From an uncultured Lachnospiraceae bacterium (GTDB taxonomy: Bacteria; Bacillota; Clostridia; Lachnospirales; Lachnospiraceae), in NCBI GenBank assembly GCA_910588295.1, contig CAJUQO010000008.1, positions 19,773 to 83,772 of the forward strand: a DNA stretch of 64,000 nt, written 5' to 3'. Within the stretch, counting starts at the first letter, position 1, and each line of letters starts with the position of its first letter. The notes beneath the pieces were generated by a model, which was given only the letters and a program-made list of their open reading frames with translations, did no database searches and was not told the DNA's origin. Of the stretch, positions 7,462-15,631 are shown one piece after another. The translations under genes and the position numbers were made by a program.

Positions 7462-9638
7462 AGCTCTGCCTCCTTCAACAGACTCTCATATCCTGCAGAT
7501 TTGAACCGATCTATAACACCTGCCACATTTTCTTCATTTGTATTTGACAACAGCGCGTACAGCTTTCCGTTTTTCAGCACTCCCAAGTAATCCGTCGACC
7601 TCATAGTGCCGCTCAGCACATCCGCCACCTGTTCATAATTCTGCCCTCCGGTCTGGATTTCCAGCAGCGCGCACTCTGTCAGCCCTTTATGTCTTGCCTT
7701 CAAAAAGGCGCTTACCAGTCCCGTAAAAGCATCTTCATTCAGTACATTTGTCCCTTCCACATACCGCTGATTTCTGAGGCTTTCCAGATAACGGGCCGCG
7801 CGCACCATCGCATTCTGAATCAGTGTTCCTATAATTGTCAGACGGTTAGCCTCGGCCAGCGTCATATGCTGCCACGGAATGCCCCAAAGCATCAGGATCA
7901 GCTGCATCTCTCCCTCGGAAAATACCGCGCTTGCCATCAAGGGCAGATCATCCGCCATCGTTTTATTAATATAAACTCTCCCCTCTTTCAATTCGTCATA
8001 CACCGCATCCATGGCAGTATATCGAATCGAACTTCCCAGCCTCCGCGCATCCGTGGAGGTCGCCGAATATAGCCGTGCATAGTCGCTGTTCACTACGAGA
8101 TACACCGACACATCCCGGCTGTTCATCAACCTTCCCATCATCTGGGCCGCATAAAAAAGGACTTCCTCCGGCCCATATTGATCGAGCTGCGATGTGATTT
8201 CGTATACTTTCCCGAGACTGTCTTTCTGATTCACAAGCTGGGCTTCGAAACTCTGTTTCATCCGTACATTACTGTCATTGATTTCGGCAATGCCCTCTAT
8301 TTTTTCATAAAGATGCCGGGTCTCCTCTGCATGGTCTTCCTGGATATGACGAAGATAATCCCTCATATAACCGACAGTCATACCCACAATAAACAACTGC
8401 GCCATCCATACATAGGTATTGTAATCCAGAAGCACCTCGTACACGCTATGTATATATGCCTGCTCAATACAATAGCCTACAACAGAAAGTAATGCCGAAA
8501 AAACAGCCAGCTGCTGTCCGTGCACAATGGCAAACAACAAAACATACAGCAGATAAAAATCCAGCCGGTCAAAATACTGACTTCCCGCCGTATTCTGATT
8601 CAACAGGGAGAATATGCCAAAGCAAACCAGGCTCTCAAGGAAGGGAAACAGCATTCTGCAGACCTTTTTAGCCGTATACCAGGTCTTTCCACTCCACTTC
8701 CCTCTGTCATCGCCGACTCTGAGAAAGCTGTCGCTGTGCTGCTTCATATACCTGACGACGCTGTCCACTCCCTTTTCATAATGGACAAAAATCTTCTGTC
8801 CGAATTCTTCCTGATACCTGCGGCCGTCCAATACCAGACGCTGATTATCGCCTGCCGGACGATCTATGATCGAAACCTCCCCGCCCATCTTGTCTCTGAC
8901 TATCTCCGCAAGCTGCATCTCATCAATTTCTTCCATGGAAGAAATATGATAACAGGAATGCTCTGCATTCTCTTTCTCTATAACCTTATGTATCAGTTCC
9001 ACTGCGTCGTTCAGATACAGCATGGAGAATTTCTTTTTGCTGTTTGCGGGAATCTTTCCCGTCCTCAAAGCCTCCAGGCACATCTCAAAACAGGGATCTC
9101 CCTCCGTCTGTTCTTTTTCAGGGATACCGTAAATTTGATCCAGACGCAAAATAATTGTATTGACGCCCTGGTTCTCTTTGTAGTTGCAGCACATTCCCTC
9201 TCCCTGCGACAGGGCCGAAGACTTAAAACCTCTGGCTGTAAGCGCCGTTGCCTCCGGGACGTCATTCGCGTATGAGCCGTCAAAGACTTCCTGAGAAGAC
9301 AGATAGATAAATCTCCCTCCGCCAACCATGACGTATGCCGTCAGAATATTGACCATTGCCGTCGTGTAACGCAGCACCTCCGCCTGACCGTTATATTTCC
9401 AGTCAAAGCTTGTATCATAAGCTCCCGTAAATAAGACCACATCGGGTCTCACACTGTCTATAATGTCCTTGACATTGACATCTGTATAAGAAAAATTATA
9501 GGTCTCAAATACACGTTTGCGAGAACCCCTTTTCCCCTTTTGGCCCGTAAGCCAATAAATCCGGTGACTGCTCTTATTGAGCTTATTGATCATGGCATCC
9601 AACAGTTCATTATCATCACCGACTAATAATACGTTCAT
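7458..9638 (-). CDS. pelD: PelD-like c-di-GMP receptor fused to a degenerate SDR/epimerase domain
   Basis: A 726-residue fusion. Residues 1-300 resemble an extended SDR sugar-nucleotide epimerase (VLLVGDD, FIYLSSQEVFDGSY, LRLDQIYG, LYLNDAVELI). The GxxGxxG loop is reduced to GDDNELL and the YxxxK catalytic pair is missing, so it is probably non-catalytic. Residues 329-425 hold three or four membrane helices and 430-480 a coiled coil. About 485-620 is a GAF-like domain and 625-726 a degenerate GGDEF domain. The I-site is intact as RSTD (680-683), exactly five residues before the GGDEF position, which reads KNGKL (689-693). This is the PelD pattern: it binds c-di-GMP without making it and switches on Pel synthesis. 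It is the first gene of the operon, with a strong promoter upstream. Confidence 0.88.
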   Translation of the reverse strand: MNVLLVGDDNELLDAMINKLNKSSHRIYWLTGQKGKRGSRKRVFETYNFSYTDVNVKDIIDSVRPDVVLFTGAYDTSFDWKYNGQAEVLRYTTAMVNILTAYVMVGGGRFIYLSSQEVFDGSYANDVPEATALTARGFKSSALSQGEGMCCNYKENQGVNTIILRLDQIYGIPEKEQTEGDPCFEMCLEALRTGKIPANSKKKFSMLYLNDAVELIHKVIEKENAEHSCYHISSMEEIDEMQLAEIVRDKMGGEVSIIDRPAGDNQRLVLDGRRYQEEFGQKIFVHYEKGVDSVVRYMKQHSDSFLRVGDDRGKWSGKTWYTAKKVCRMLFPFLESLVCFGIFSLLNQNTAGSQYFDRLDFYLLYVLLFAIVHGQQLAVFSALLSVVGYCIEQAYIHSVYEVLLDYNTYVWMAQLFIVGMTVGYMRDYLRHIQEDHAEETRHLYEKIEGIAEINDSNVRMKQSFEAQLVNQKDSLGKVYEITSQLDQYGPEEVLFYAAQMMGRLMNSRDVSVYLVVNSDYARLYSATSTDARRLGSSIRYTAMDAVYDELKEGRVYINKTMADDLPLMASAVFSEGEMQLILMLWGIPWQHMTLAEANRLTIIGTLIQNAMVRAARYLESLRNQRYVEGTNVLNEDAFTGLVSAFLKARHKGLTECALLEIQTGGQNYEQVADVLSGTMRSTDYLGVLKNGKLYALLSNTNEENVAGVIDRFKSAGYESLLKEAEL

Positions 9639-9746
9639 TATCCTCTGCCATCCCTTTCCTCATTTTTTTACGAATTGCGATAAACAATCCGCAGTAAAAA
9701 TACACACTGCGAAATTCCAATATAATTAAAAAAATTAAGCTGATTG

Positions 9747-9775
9747 ATTATATCATTAGGCAAATACCCTGTCAA
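9747..9775 (-). promoter_or_regulatory. Sigma-A promoter of the Pel-like operon
   Basis: On the minus strand, TTGACA (9775-9770) and TATAAT (9752-9747) are separated by exactly 17 bases; both hexamers match consensus. Transcription would start near 9740, giving a leader of about 100 nt before pelD. The leader contains a short hairpin with arms CGCAGT/ACTGCG and an AGAGG ribosome-binding site shortly before the ATG. Confidence 0.85.
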
Positions 9776-9790
9776 ACTTTGCTAAAAATA

Positions 9791-9820
9791 ACTAACTTTA
9801 TTAAATTGTGAACGAACTTT
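9791..9820 (-). promoter_or_regulatory. Candidate LytTR-type response-regulator operator
   Basis: Two direct repeats, AAAGTTCGT (9820-9812) and AAAGTTAGT (9799-9791), lie upstream of the -35 box. Each fits the LytTR-domain consensus [TA][AC][CA]GTTN[AG][TG], and the 12-bp spacer (21-bp period) is what LytTR/AgrA-type dimers use. The proximal repeat ends 15 bp before the -35 hexamer. A third, weaker copy, AAAGTTTGA (9780-9772), overlaps the -35 box. No LytTR regulator gene is in the window. Confidence 0.6.
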
Positions 9821-10029
9821 ATCTTTTGGCATTCTTTTTTTCACAAAAACACTTCTTTTTGCCAAGTCTATCGCTTTAATTTTCCATCTGTTAACTGCCT
9901 CCTGATTGATCCCTCCCTTCCGCCGGCCGCTACGCCTGTCCATTCGGGGCCGGCAACCATACCGGCTGCCGCGGACAACGTCCAGGGTATGCCCTCTCTG
10001 ACGCGCATCTTAAATTTAATCCGCAAAAC
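9821..10029. other. Intergenic stretch upstream of the Pel operon
   Basis: No credible open reading frame is present between the pelD promoter region and the transposase remnant. The part near the promoter is AT-rich; 9920-10000 is GC-rich with repeated GCCGGC/CCGGC patches that can pair with one another. No c-di-GMP riboswitch signature was seen here or in the pelD leader. Confidence 0.5.
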
Positions 10030-10359
10030 TTAATTTTCTTTTTTGTTACAGATCCCCTGGTCTGTTTCCTGGCATTGACAGTCTACCGTTTCCTGGAGAA
10101 AAAGCTGGGATCAAAATATACCTGCGGGGAACTGTTAGAGGCCCCGAAAGCCATGAACTTTGTGGATGTGCAGGAACAGGGCTTCATGCCCACATACAGA
10201 CGGGAAGGGATTACAGATGACCTTCATGAAGCCTGCGGCTTCCGGACAGACTACCAATTCATAACGAAAAGAAAGATGAAAACAATACAGAAAAAAGTAA
10301 GGGGAGGGAATAAGTTACTACACTCTGTGACAACACCAAAAAACGCTGCAGCCCAGTAA
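10030..10359 (+). pseudogene. Transposase C-terminal remnant (IS1634/IS4-like)
   Basis: An open stretch of about 108 codons with no normal start; it reads in frame upstream of the apparent TTG at 10075. It contains CFLALTVYRFLEKKLG, ELLEAPKAMNF, HEACGFRTDYQFI and KMKTIQKK, which resembles the last part of IS1634/IS4-family transposases. The catalytic core (DDE residues) is absent, so it is a decayed fragment. It faces the plus strand, opposite to its neighbours, and no terminal inverted repeats were recognised. It marks an old insertion between the Pel-like operon and the his-mnmA operon. Confidence 0.7.
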
Positions 10360-10382
10360 ATACAAGGACCACAGCGTTTTTT
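10338..10382. terminator. Bidirectional intrinsic terminator
   Basis: The arms CGCTG and CAGCG are extended inward by six mostly wobble pairs, giving an 11-bp stem read on the minus strand. The stem is flanked by six A on the left and six T on the right, so it can stop transcription of mnmA (minus) and of the transposase remnant (plus). It lies about 110 bp beyond the mnmA stop. Confidence 0.75.
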
Positions 10383-10489
10383 CTTTGAGTAACTGTTATA
10401 GATGGGATTATAGCTTTTTCCTTTCCATTCTTCCGTTTTAGCACGAAATGTAAATATGTGGCGTGAATGGTATATTAAATACAAGGATA

Positions 10490-11572
10490 CTACAGCCCTG
10501 TCCCGCAGATCATGCCGCCGCCTACCACACTGTCCCCATCGTACAGCACGACAGCCTGCCCTTTCGTGACAGCCCTCTGGGGCTCGTCAAACCGTACGTG
10601 CAATCTGCCCTCCGCCGTCTGCCAGGCCGTAGCCGGCTGTTCCCTGTGGCGATATCGTATCTTCGCCGTGACCCGTACAGGCTTTTCCAGACGATCGCAG
10701 GCAATGAGATTTACCTGATCTGCCGTCAGCTCCGACTGGAACAGATCTTCATTTTTTCCCAGTACCACCCGGTTATCCTCAGGAGAAATATCCGTCACAT
10801 ACATCCGTTCCCCGGCCGCAAGCCGAAGCCCCCGGCGCTGGCCGATTGTGTAGTGGATGATACCCTCATGCCGCCCCAGCACTTTTCCTGTCCGATCCAC
10901 AAATTCTCCGGGCCGGGAAACCTCTCCCGTAACTGCTTCAATTACCTTTACGTAATCTCCATCCGACACAAAGCAGATGTCCTGGCTGTCCCGTTTTCCC
11001 GCATTGACGAATCCGTTCTCTCCAGCAATCCGGCGTACCTCATCCTTGGTCAGCGCCCCCAGCGGAAAACGGATATGAGCCAGCTGTTCCTGGGTCAGCA
11101 TGTAGAGCACATAGGACTGGTCTTTTAACTCGTCAATACCTTTTTTCAGCAGATAACGGCCCGATAGTCGATCGTACTCCACCCTCGCATAATGCCCCGT
11201 CGCCACATAATCCATCTGCAGCTCCCGCATCCTCTGTATGAGCTTGCCGAATTTCAGATAGCAGTTACAGTCGATGCAGGGATTGGGGGTACGGCCGTGT
11301 CGATACGCATCCACAAAACGGTCGATCACCGTCTCTTTAAAACAATCCGTAAAATTAAACACGTAAAACCGCATCCCCAGCCGGCGGCAGACTGCCCGGG
11401 CATCCTCCACATCATCCAGAGAACAGCAGGTCTTTTGCCCCTCAATGCCCACTTCCTCATTGTGATACAGCTTCATCGTGACGCCGATACACTCGTCCCC
11501 GGCCTGTTTTGTCAACAAAGCCGCGACGGAGCTGTCAACCCCGCCGCTCATAGCAATCATCGTCTTTTTCAT
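10490..11572 (-). CDS. mnmA: tRNA-specific 2-thiouridylase MnmA
   Basis: A 360-residue enzyme that adds sulfur to U34 of tRNA-Lys, -Glu and -Gln, with sulfur delivered through a cysteine desulfurase relay. The N-terminal PP-loop motif AMSGGVDSSVAALL binds ATP and activates the uridine. The two catalytic cysteines are seen in GRTPNPCIDCN and QDICFV. The C-terminal part with YTIGQRRGL and the beta-barrel ending is complete. It follows hisIE after nine bases and is probably co-transcribed with the his operon, ending at the terminator near 10.36 kb. Length matches the family. Confidence 0.95.
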   Translation of the reverse strand: MKKTMIAMSGGVDSSVAALLTKQAGDECIGVTMKLYHNEEVGIEGQKTCCSLDDVEDARAVCRRLGMRFYVFNFTDCFKETVIDRFVDAYRHGRTPNPCIDCNCYLKFGKLIQRMRELQMDYVATGHYARVEYDRLSGRYLLKKGIDELKDQSYVLYMLTQEQLAHIRFPLGALTKDEVRRIAGENGFVNAGKRDSQDICFVSDGDYVKVIEAVTGEVSRPGEFVDRTGKVLGRHEGIIHYTIGQRRGLRLAAGERMYVTDISPEDNRVVLGKNEDLFQSELTADQVNLIACDRLEKPVRVTAKIRYRHREQPATAWQTAEGRLHVRFDEPQRAVTKGQAVVLYDGDSVVGGGMICGTGL

Positions 11573-11581
11573 CTTTCCGTC

Positions 11582-12862
11582 CTATCGCCGGCTCAATTCC
11601 CTGGTGATCTCATCCCAGGTCACGCCGGTCTCCACCATCAAAACCATCATATGATACAGGAAATCCGATATTTCATATTTGATCTCTTCTTTATCCGGAT
11701 TCTTGGCGGCAATGACCATCTCCGTACATTCCTCGCCGCATTTCTTGAGAATCTTATCAATCCCCTTGTCAAAAAGATAATTCGTATAAGAGCCTTCACG
11801 ACGATTCACTTTCCGGTCGGCAATCACATCGTAGACACTCTGCATCACCCGCAGCGGATTCGTATCGTCGTATTCCTTTTTCACCAGATTACGGTAAAAG
11901 CAGCTCCTGTTCCCCGTATGGCAGGCCGCGCCCACCTGGGAAACCTTCGCCAGCAGCGTATCCTGATCGCAGTCGATCTCCAGGGATTTTACATACTGGA
12001 AATGGCCGCTAGTCAGCCCCTTGACCCACAGCTCGCCACGGCTGCGGCTCCAGTAAGTCATAAGTCCCGTCTCCAGAGTGGCCTGAAACGCTTCCGCATT
12101 CATATAGGCCAGCATCAATACTTCGTCCGTCTTGTAATCCTGTACGATGACCGGCGCCAGACCGTCGCCACCCACTTTAAATTCCGACCAGGACAGAGCG
12201 CTCTCAAGCACATCCATCGCAAGCCCCCTGTCCAAGCAATCTCTTTTCAGCGCTGCCAGATCCGCGGCCGGATCGCTGACCCGGCGTCCTGTGAGACCCG
12301 CCGCCCATTCCGGTGAAAGCAATTGAACCGTATCCGGTGATTGGCTGTCGTCCAGCAGGATCAGAGGCAAGCGTACCAGCTCTGCGATTTCCTCAGCCAA
12401 ACCTGAGGGACAGAGCACCGCGGATACATGGTTCTCCAGTATCTCCCTGTTATCTTTCACATCTGCAGGCGAAAAACAACTGGCCCACAGCTTTCCTTTT
12501 CCGAAACGTCCGGCCGCTTCCTCTGCCAGAGATACGTTATCCTGCCGTGAAAAATTCAGGACGGCCGTCTGACAGCCCGCATACAGAATCTTTTTCACAT
12601 CTTCAAGACGGCGTACACGGCCGCCGCAGGCCACCGGAAGTTCCGCCGCGCCACAGACGCGGATCAGTTCATGAATGGCCTCCTCATGCTCGTCATCCGT
12701 CGCGGACAGGTCAAAGACCAGCAGCATATCCGCGCCGGAATGGTTATAATCTCTGCAGAGACGCGGAAGATCCCCGCCGGCAAATACCGTTTGGTCCGTA
12801 AATCCCCTTACCGCTTTTCTGTTCCGCATATACAGGCAGGGGATCAGTTTTTTCTTCATCAT
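11582..12862 (-). CDS. hisIE: HisIE bifunctional enzyme with an extra degenerate HisF-like N-terminal domain
   Basis: A 426-residue protein, about twice the usual HisIE length. Residues 5-210 resemble a HisF/HisA beta-alpha barrel (KLIPCLYMRNRKAVRG, GADMLLVFDLSA, LPVACGGRVRRLEDVKKIL), but the HisF catalytic aspartate is a tyrosine (CLY, residue 11) and the second aspartate is not seen. Residues 225-325 are HisI (phosphoribosyl-AMP cyclohydrolase), with DCDQD and cysteines in ACHTGNRSCFY for metal binding. Residues 335-426 are HisE (phosphoribosyl-ATP pyrophosphatase), with GEECTEMVIAAKN and EISDFLYH. The ATG overlaps the hisB stop (TGATG); a GTG one codon upstream is less likely. The barrel may be a structural or assembly domain. 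Confidence 0.9.
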   Translation of the reverse strand: MMKKKLIPCLYMRNRKAVRGFTDQTVFAGGDLPRLCRDYNHSGADMLLVFDLSATDDEHEEAIHELIRVCGAAELPVACGGRVRRLEDVKKILYAGCQTAVLNFSRQDNVSLAEEAAGRFGKGKLWASCFSPADVKDNREILENHVSAVLCPSGLAEEIAELVRLPLILLDDSQSPDTVQLLSPEWAAGLTGRRVSDPAADLAALKRDCLDRGLAMDVLESALSWSEFKVGGDGLAPVIVQDYKTDEVLMLAYMNAEAFQATLETGLMTYWSRSRGELWVKGLTSGHFQYVKSLEIDCDQDTLLAKVSQVGAACHTGNRSCFYRNLVKKEYDDTNPLRVMQSVYDVIADRKVNRREGSYTNYLFDKGIDKILKKCGEECTEMVIAAKNPDKEEIKYEISDFLYHMMVLMVETGVTWDEITRELSRR

Positions 12863-13449
12863 CACAGACTTCCTTTCGTGGACAGGACATGGTCGATCCT
12901 GGAATCATAGCCGCAGGCCATATCCAGCGCCTTGGCAAAACTCTTAAACATCGCCTCGATCATGTGGTGGTTATTACCCGGTGTCAGCACTTTGATATGG
13001 AGGTTCATCCCACAGCTATAGGAAACGGCATAGAAAAACTCCTTCGCCATCTCCGTATCCATATCGCCTACCCGCTCCGCGGTAAACTCGGCGTCAAAAG
13101 ACAGGTATGGCCGCCCCGACAGATCCACGGCACAGAGCGTCAGCGTCTCATCCATAGGCAGGATACAGCTGCCGAAACGTCGGATGCCTGTTTTCTCCCC
13201 CAGGGCCTTTTTAATCACCGTCCCCAGGACGATACCCGTATCCTCAATCGTATGATGGCAATCCACTTGCAGATCACCGCCGCATTTCAGGGCCAGATCA
13301 AAAAAACCATGGCGGGAAAACCCCTCCAGCATATGGTCAAAAAATCCAATCCCCGTTTCTATAGAAGATTTCCCCGACCCGTCAATATCCAGCAGCGCAT
13401 GGATCTGTGTTTCCTTTGTATTTCTGACTGCTTCCGCTGTCCTGCTCAT
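12862..13449 (-). CDS. hisB: Imidazoleglycerol-phosphate dehydratase HisB
   Basis: A 195-residue enzyme that dehydrates imidazole glycerol phosphate to imidazole acetol phosphate. Visible metal-binding motifs are FFDHMLEGFSRHG, DCHHTIED and GNNHHMIEAMFK, the duplicated histidine signatures of the family. It is the monofunctional form without the HisB phosphatase domain. The start is taken at MSRTAEAVRN, preceded at proper distance by GGAAGGGAG; the reading frame stays open 16 codons upstream but without a ribosome-binding site. It sits between hisD and hisIE in the his operon. Confidence 0.95.
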   Translation of the reverse strand: MSRTAEAVRNTKETQIHALLDIDGSGKSSIETGIGFFDHMLEGFSRHGFFDLALKCGGDLQVDCHHTIEDTGIVLGTVIKKALGEKTGIRRFGSCILPMDETLTLCAVDLSGRPYLSFDAEFTAERVGDMDTEMAKEFFYAVSYSCGMNLHIKVLTPGNNHHMIEAMFKSFAKALDMACGYDSRIDHVLSTKGSL

Positions 13450-13573
13450 CTGTTGCTCTCCCTTCCTGTCCGCGCCCCGCGCGCTATAAAAATCCATATT
13501 TTCTACAGTTCCTCACTCGCCGCAGCCGCCTCCTGCGCCCAACCGAATCAAGGTATACATAATATTTTTATGT

Positions 13574-14866
13574 CTATTCTTCAAAACGGACAGAGATGGA
13601 ATTGGCATGGGCTGTCAGATGCTCTGACTGGGCAAATGTGATGATATCCTCATGGATTTTCTCTAAGGCCTCCCGGGAATAGTAGATAATACTGGATTTC
13701 TTCACAAAATCATCCACCGACAACGGAGAGAAGAATTTCGCGGTTCCATTGGTGGGCAGCACATGATTGGGCCCGGCAAAATAGTCGCCCAGAGGCTCGC
13801 AGCTGTACTCGCCCAGGAAAATAGCGCCGGCATTTTTAATCTTTGCCATCACCTCGAAGGGATCCCGCGTCACAATCTCCAGATGCTCGGAAGCGATGGC
13901 GTTAGCCGTCTCAATGGCCTCATCCATAGAATCCGCCACCAGCAGATACCCGAAAGAATCCAGGGATTTCTCAATAATTTCCCGGCGGGATAACTTTTGC
14001 AGAAATCCGTCCACCTCGTCGCTCACTTTTCGGGCCAGCTCCTCGCTGGTGGTGATTAGGATCGCCGAGGCCAGCTCATCATGCTCCGCCTGGGAAAGCA
14101 GGTCCGCCGCTACATAATGAGGATTGGCTGTTTCATCGGCCAGCACCAGGATCTCACTGGGCCCGGCAATAGAATCGATATTGACATAGCCGAAGACGGC
14201 TTTTTTAGCCAGAGCCACATAAATATTTCCCGGCCCCACAATTTTGTCCACCTTGGGGATGCTTTCCGTCCCGAAAGCCATAGCCGCGATCGCCTGGGCC
14301 CCTCCTGTTTTGTAGATCTCGTCAGCTCCGGCTTCCCTGGCGGCAACCAGCACCAGAGGATTCACTTTTCCCTCCGCATCACAGGGGGTGGTCATGATGA
14401 TCCGCTCCACCCCGGCTACTTTTGCCGGGACAATATTCATCAGCACCGAAGACGGATAAGCCGCCTTGCCTCCGGGCACATAAACGCCCACCGTGGACAT
14501 CGGCATAACCTTCTGCCCCAGCATCGTCCCCTTCGGCGTGCTGTCAAACCAACTGTTCTGCTTCTGACGGCTATGGTAATCCCGGATATTCTCCAGCGCT
14601 CTGCGGATGACCCGCAAAAGGTTTTCATCAACCAGCTCATAGGCCTCCCGGATCTCCTCCCCGGACACCCGGAAATTCTCCTTTGTCAGTTCGGCATGAT
14701 CAAACTTTCTTGCATAATCAAAAATAGCCTCATCGCCCCGGCTGCGCACCTCGGCAATGATTTCGGACACCCGGCCCTCATACTCTCCGTAATGATTCGG
14801 GCTGCGCTTCAGCATATGATCAAGAATGTCTTCTCTTGTTTCTTTCGTCAATCGAACGATTCTCAT
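13574..14866 (-). CDS. hisD: Histidinol dehydrogenase HisD
   Basis: A 430-residue enzyme that performs the two-step NAD-dependent oxidation of histidinol to histidine. Conserved segments seen include VPGGKAAYPSSVLM, IVGPGNIYVALAKK, GPSEILVLAD, LLSQAEHD (zinc and catalytic histidine region) and GPNHVLPTNGTAKFFS. The start chosen is ATG 14866 (MRIVRLTKE) with AAGGA upstream. A GTG at 14929 overlapping the hisG stop would add 21 residues and cannot be excluded. Part of the hisZGDB-IE operon. Confidence 0.95.
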   Translation of the reverse strand: MRIVRLTKETREDILDHMLKRSPNHYGEYEGRVSEIIAEVRSRGDEAIFDYARKFDHAELTKENFRVSGEEIREAYELVDENLLRVIRRALENIRDYHSRQKQNSWFDSTPKGTMLGQKVMPMSTVGVYVPGGKAAYPSSVLMNIVPAKVAGVERIIMTTPCDAEGKVNPLVLVAAREAGADEIYKTGGAQAIAAMAFGTESIPKVDKIVGPGNIYVALAKKAVFGYVNIDSIAGPSEILVLADETANPHYVAADLLSQAEHDELASAILITTSEELARKVSDEVDGFLQKLSRREIIEKSLDSFGYLLVADSMDEAIETANAIASEHLEIVTRDPFEVMAKIKNAGAIFLGEYSCEPLGDYFAGPNHVLPTNGTAKFFSPLSVDDFVKKSSIIYYSREALEKIHEDIITFAQSEHLTAHANSISVRFEE

Positions 14867-14925
14867 GCGTTTTCCTTCTTTCTTAAATCTATCTGCTTTG
14901 AAATCTTTGCCATGGACGGCCGCCG

Positions 14926-15579
14926 TCACTCGATCACGGTCCGGAGCCGCTCGATCAGCCCCACGATCCGCTCGTTTTTCATCCGCATACTGACCTGGTT
15001 GACCACCATCCGCGCCGACAGCGGACAGATCTCCTCAAGGATCTGCAGGCCGTTTTCCTTAAGTGTCGTCCCGGTCTCCACGATATCCACGATCACCTCC
15101 GAGAGCCCCACGATGGGCGCCAGCTCGATGGAACCATTCAGCTTAATAAACTCCACAGTCTGATGCTTCTTATTATAAAAATAGTCCTTGGCAATATTCG
15201 GATATTTGGTCGCCACGCGGATAAACTGGTTGCTGGACAGATATTCCCGCGCCGATTCCGGCCCGCAGACGCACATCCGGCATTGTCCGAATTTCAGATC
15301 CAGCACCTCATAGAGCTTGCGCCCCTCCTCCATAATGGTATCGGCGCCCACAATCCCTATGTCCGCCGCCCCATATTCCACATAGGTGGGCACATCCGGC
15401 CCCTTTGCCAGAAAGAACCGCATTTTCAGATCTTCATTGACAAAGATCAGTTTACGGGAGCTTTTATCCTGCATTTCCTCACAGGTTATTCCAATCTTCT
15501 CAAACATTGCCAGGGTCGATCTGGCCAGCCGTCCTTTCCCCAGGGCAAAAGTCAGATATTTGTTTTTTTCTGTTTCCAT
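14926..15579 (-). CDS. hisG: ATP phosphoribosyltransferase, short form HisG
   Basis: A 217-residue catalytic subunit joining ATP and PRPP in the first step of histidine synthesis. The length marks it as HisG-short, which lacks the C-terminal ACT-like regulatory domain and needs HisZ. Motifs seen are FALGKGRLA, RKLIFVNEDL, GAADIGIVGADTIMEE and the PRPP-binding loop DIVETGTTLKENGL. hisZ lies directly upstream, consistent with an octameric HisG/HisZ complex controlled by histidine feedback. Confidence 0.96.
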   Translation of the reverse strand: METEKNKYLTFALGKGRLARSTLAMFEKIGITCEEMQDKSSRKLIFVNEDLKMRFFLAKGPDVPTYVEYGAADIGIVGADTIMEEGRKLYEVLDLKFGQCRMCVCGPESAREYLSSNQFIRVATKYPNIAKDYFYNKKHQTVEFIKLNGSIELAPIVGLSEVIVDIVETGTTLKENGLQILEEICPLSARMVVNQVSMRMKNERIVGLIERLRTVIE

Positions 15580-15631
15580 ATTTCCTCCGGTTTAATTTGA
15601 TTCCATGCGCCTGCCCACGGTACGCTGAAAC

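Noticed and set aside
9639..10029. Possible c-di-GMP riboswitch upstream of pelD
   Set aside because: I looked for the conserved GEMM core and tetraloop receptor but found neither. The leader holds only a short hairpin.
10251..10484. Minus-strand open frame of 77 codons beyond mnmA
   Set aside because: It crosses the bidirectional terminator and the transposase remnant; no start signal or similarity.
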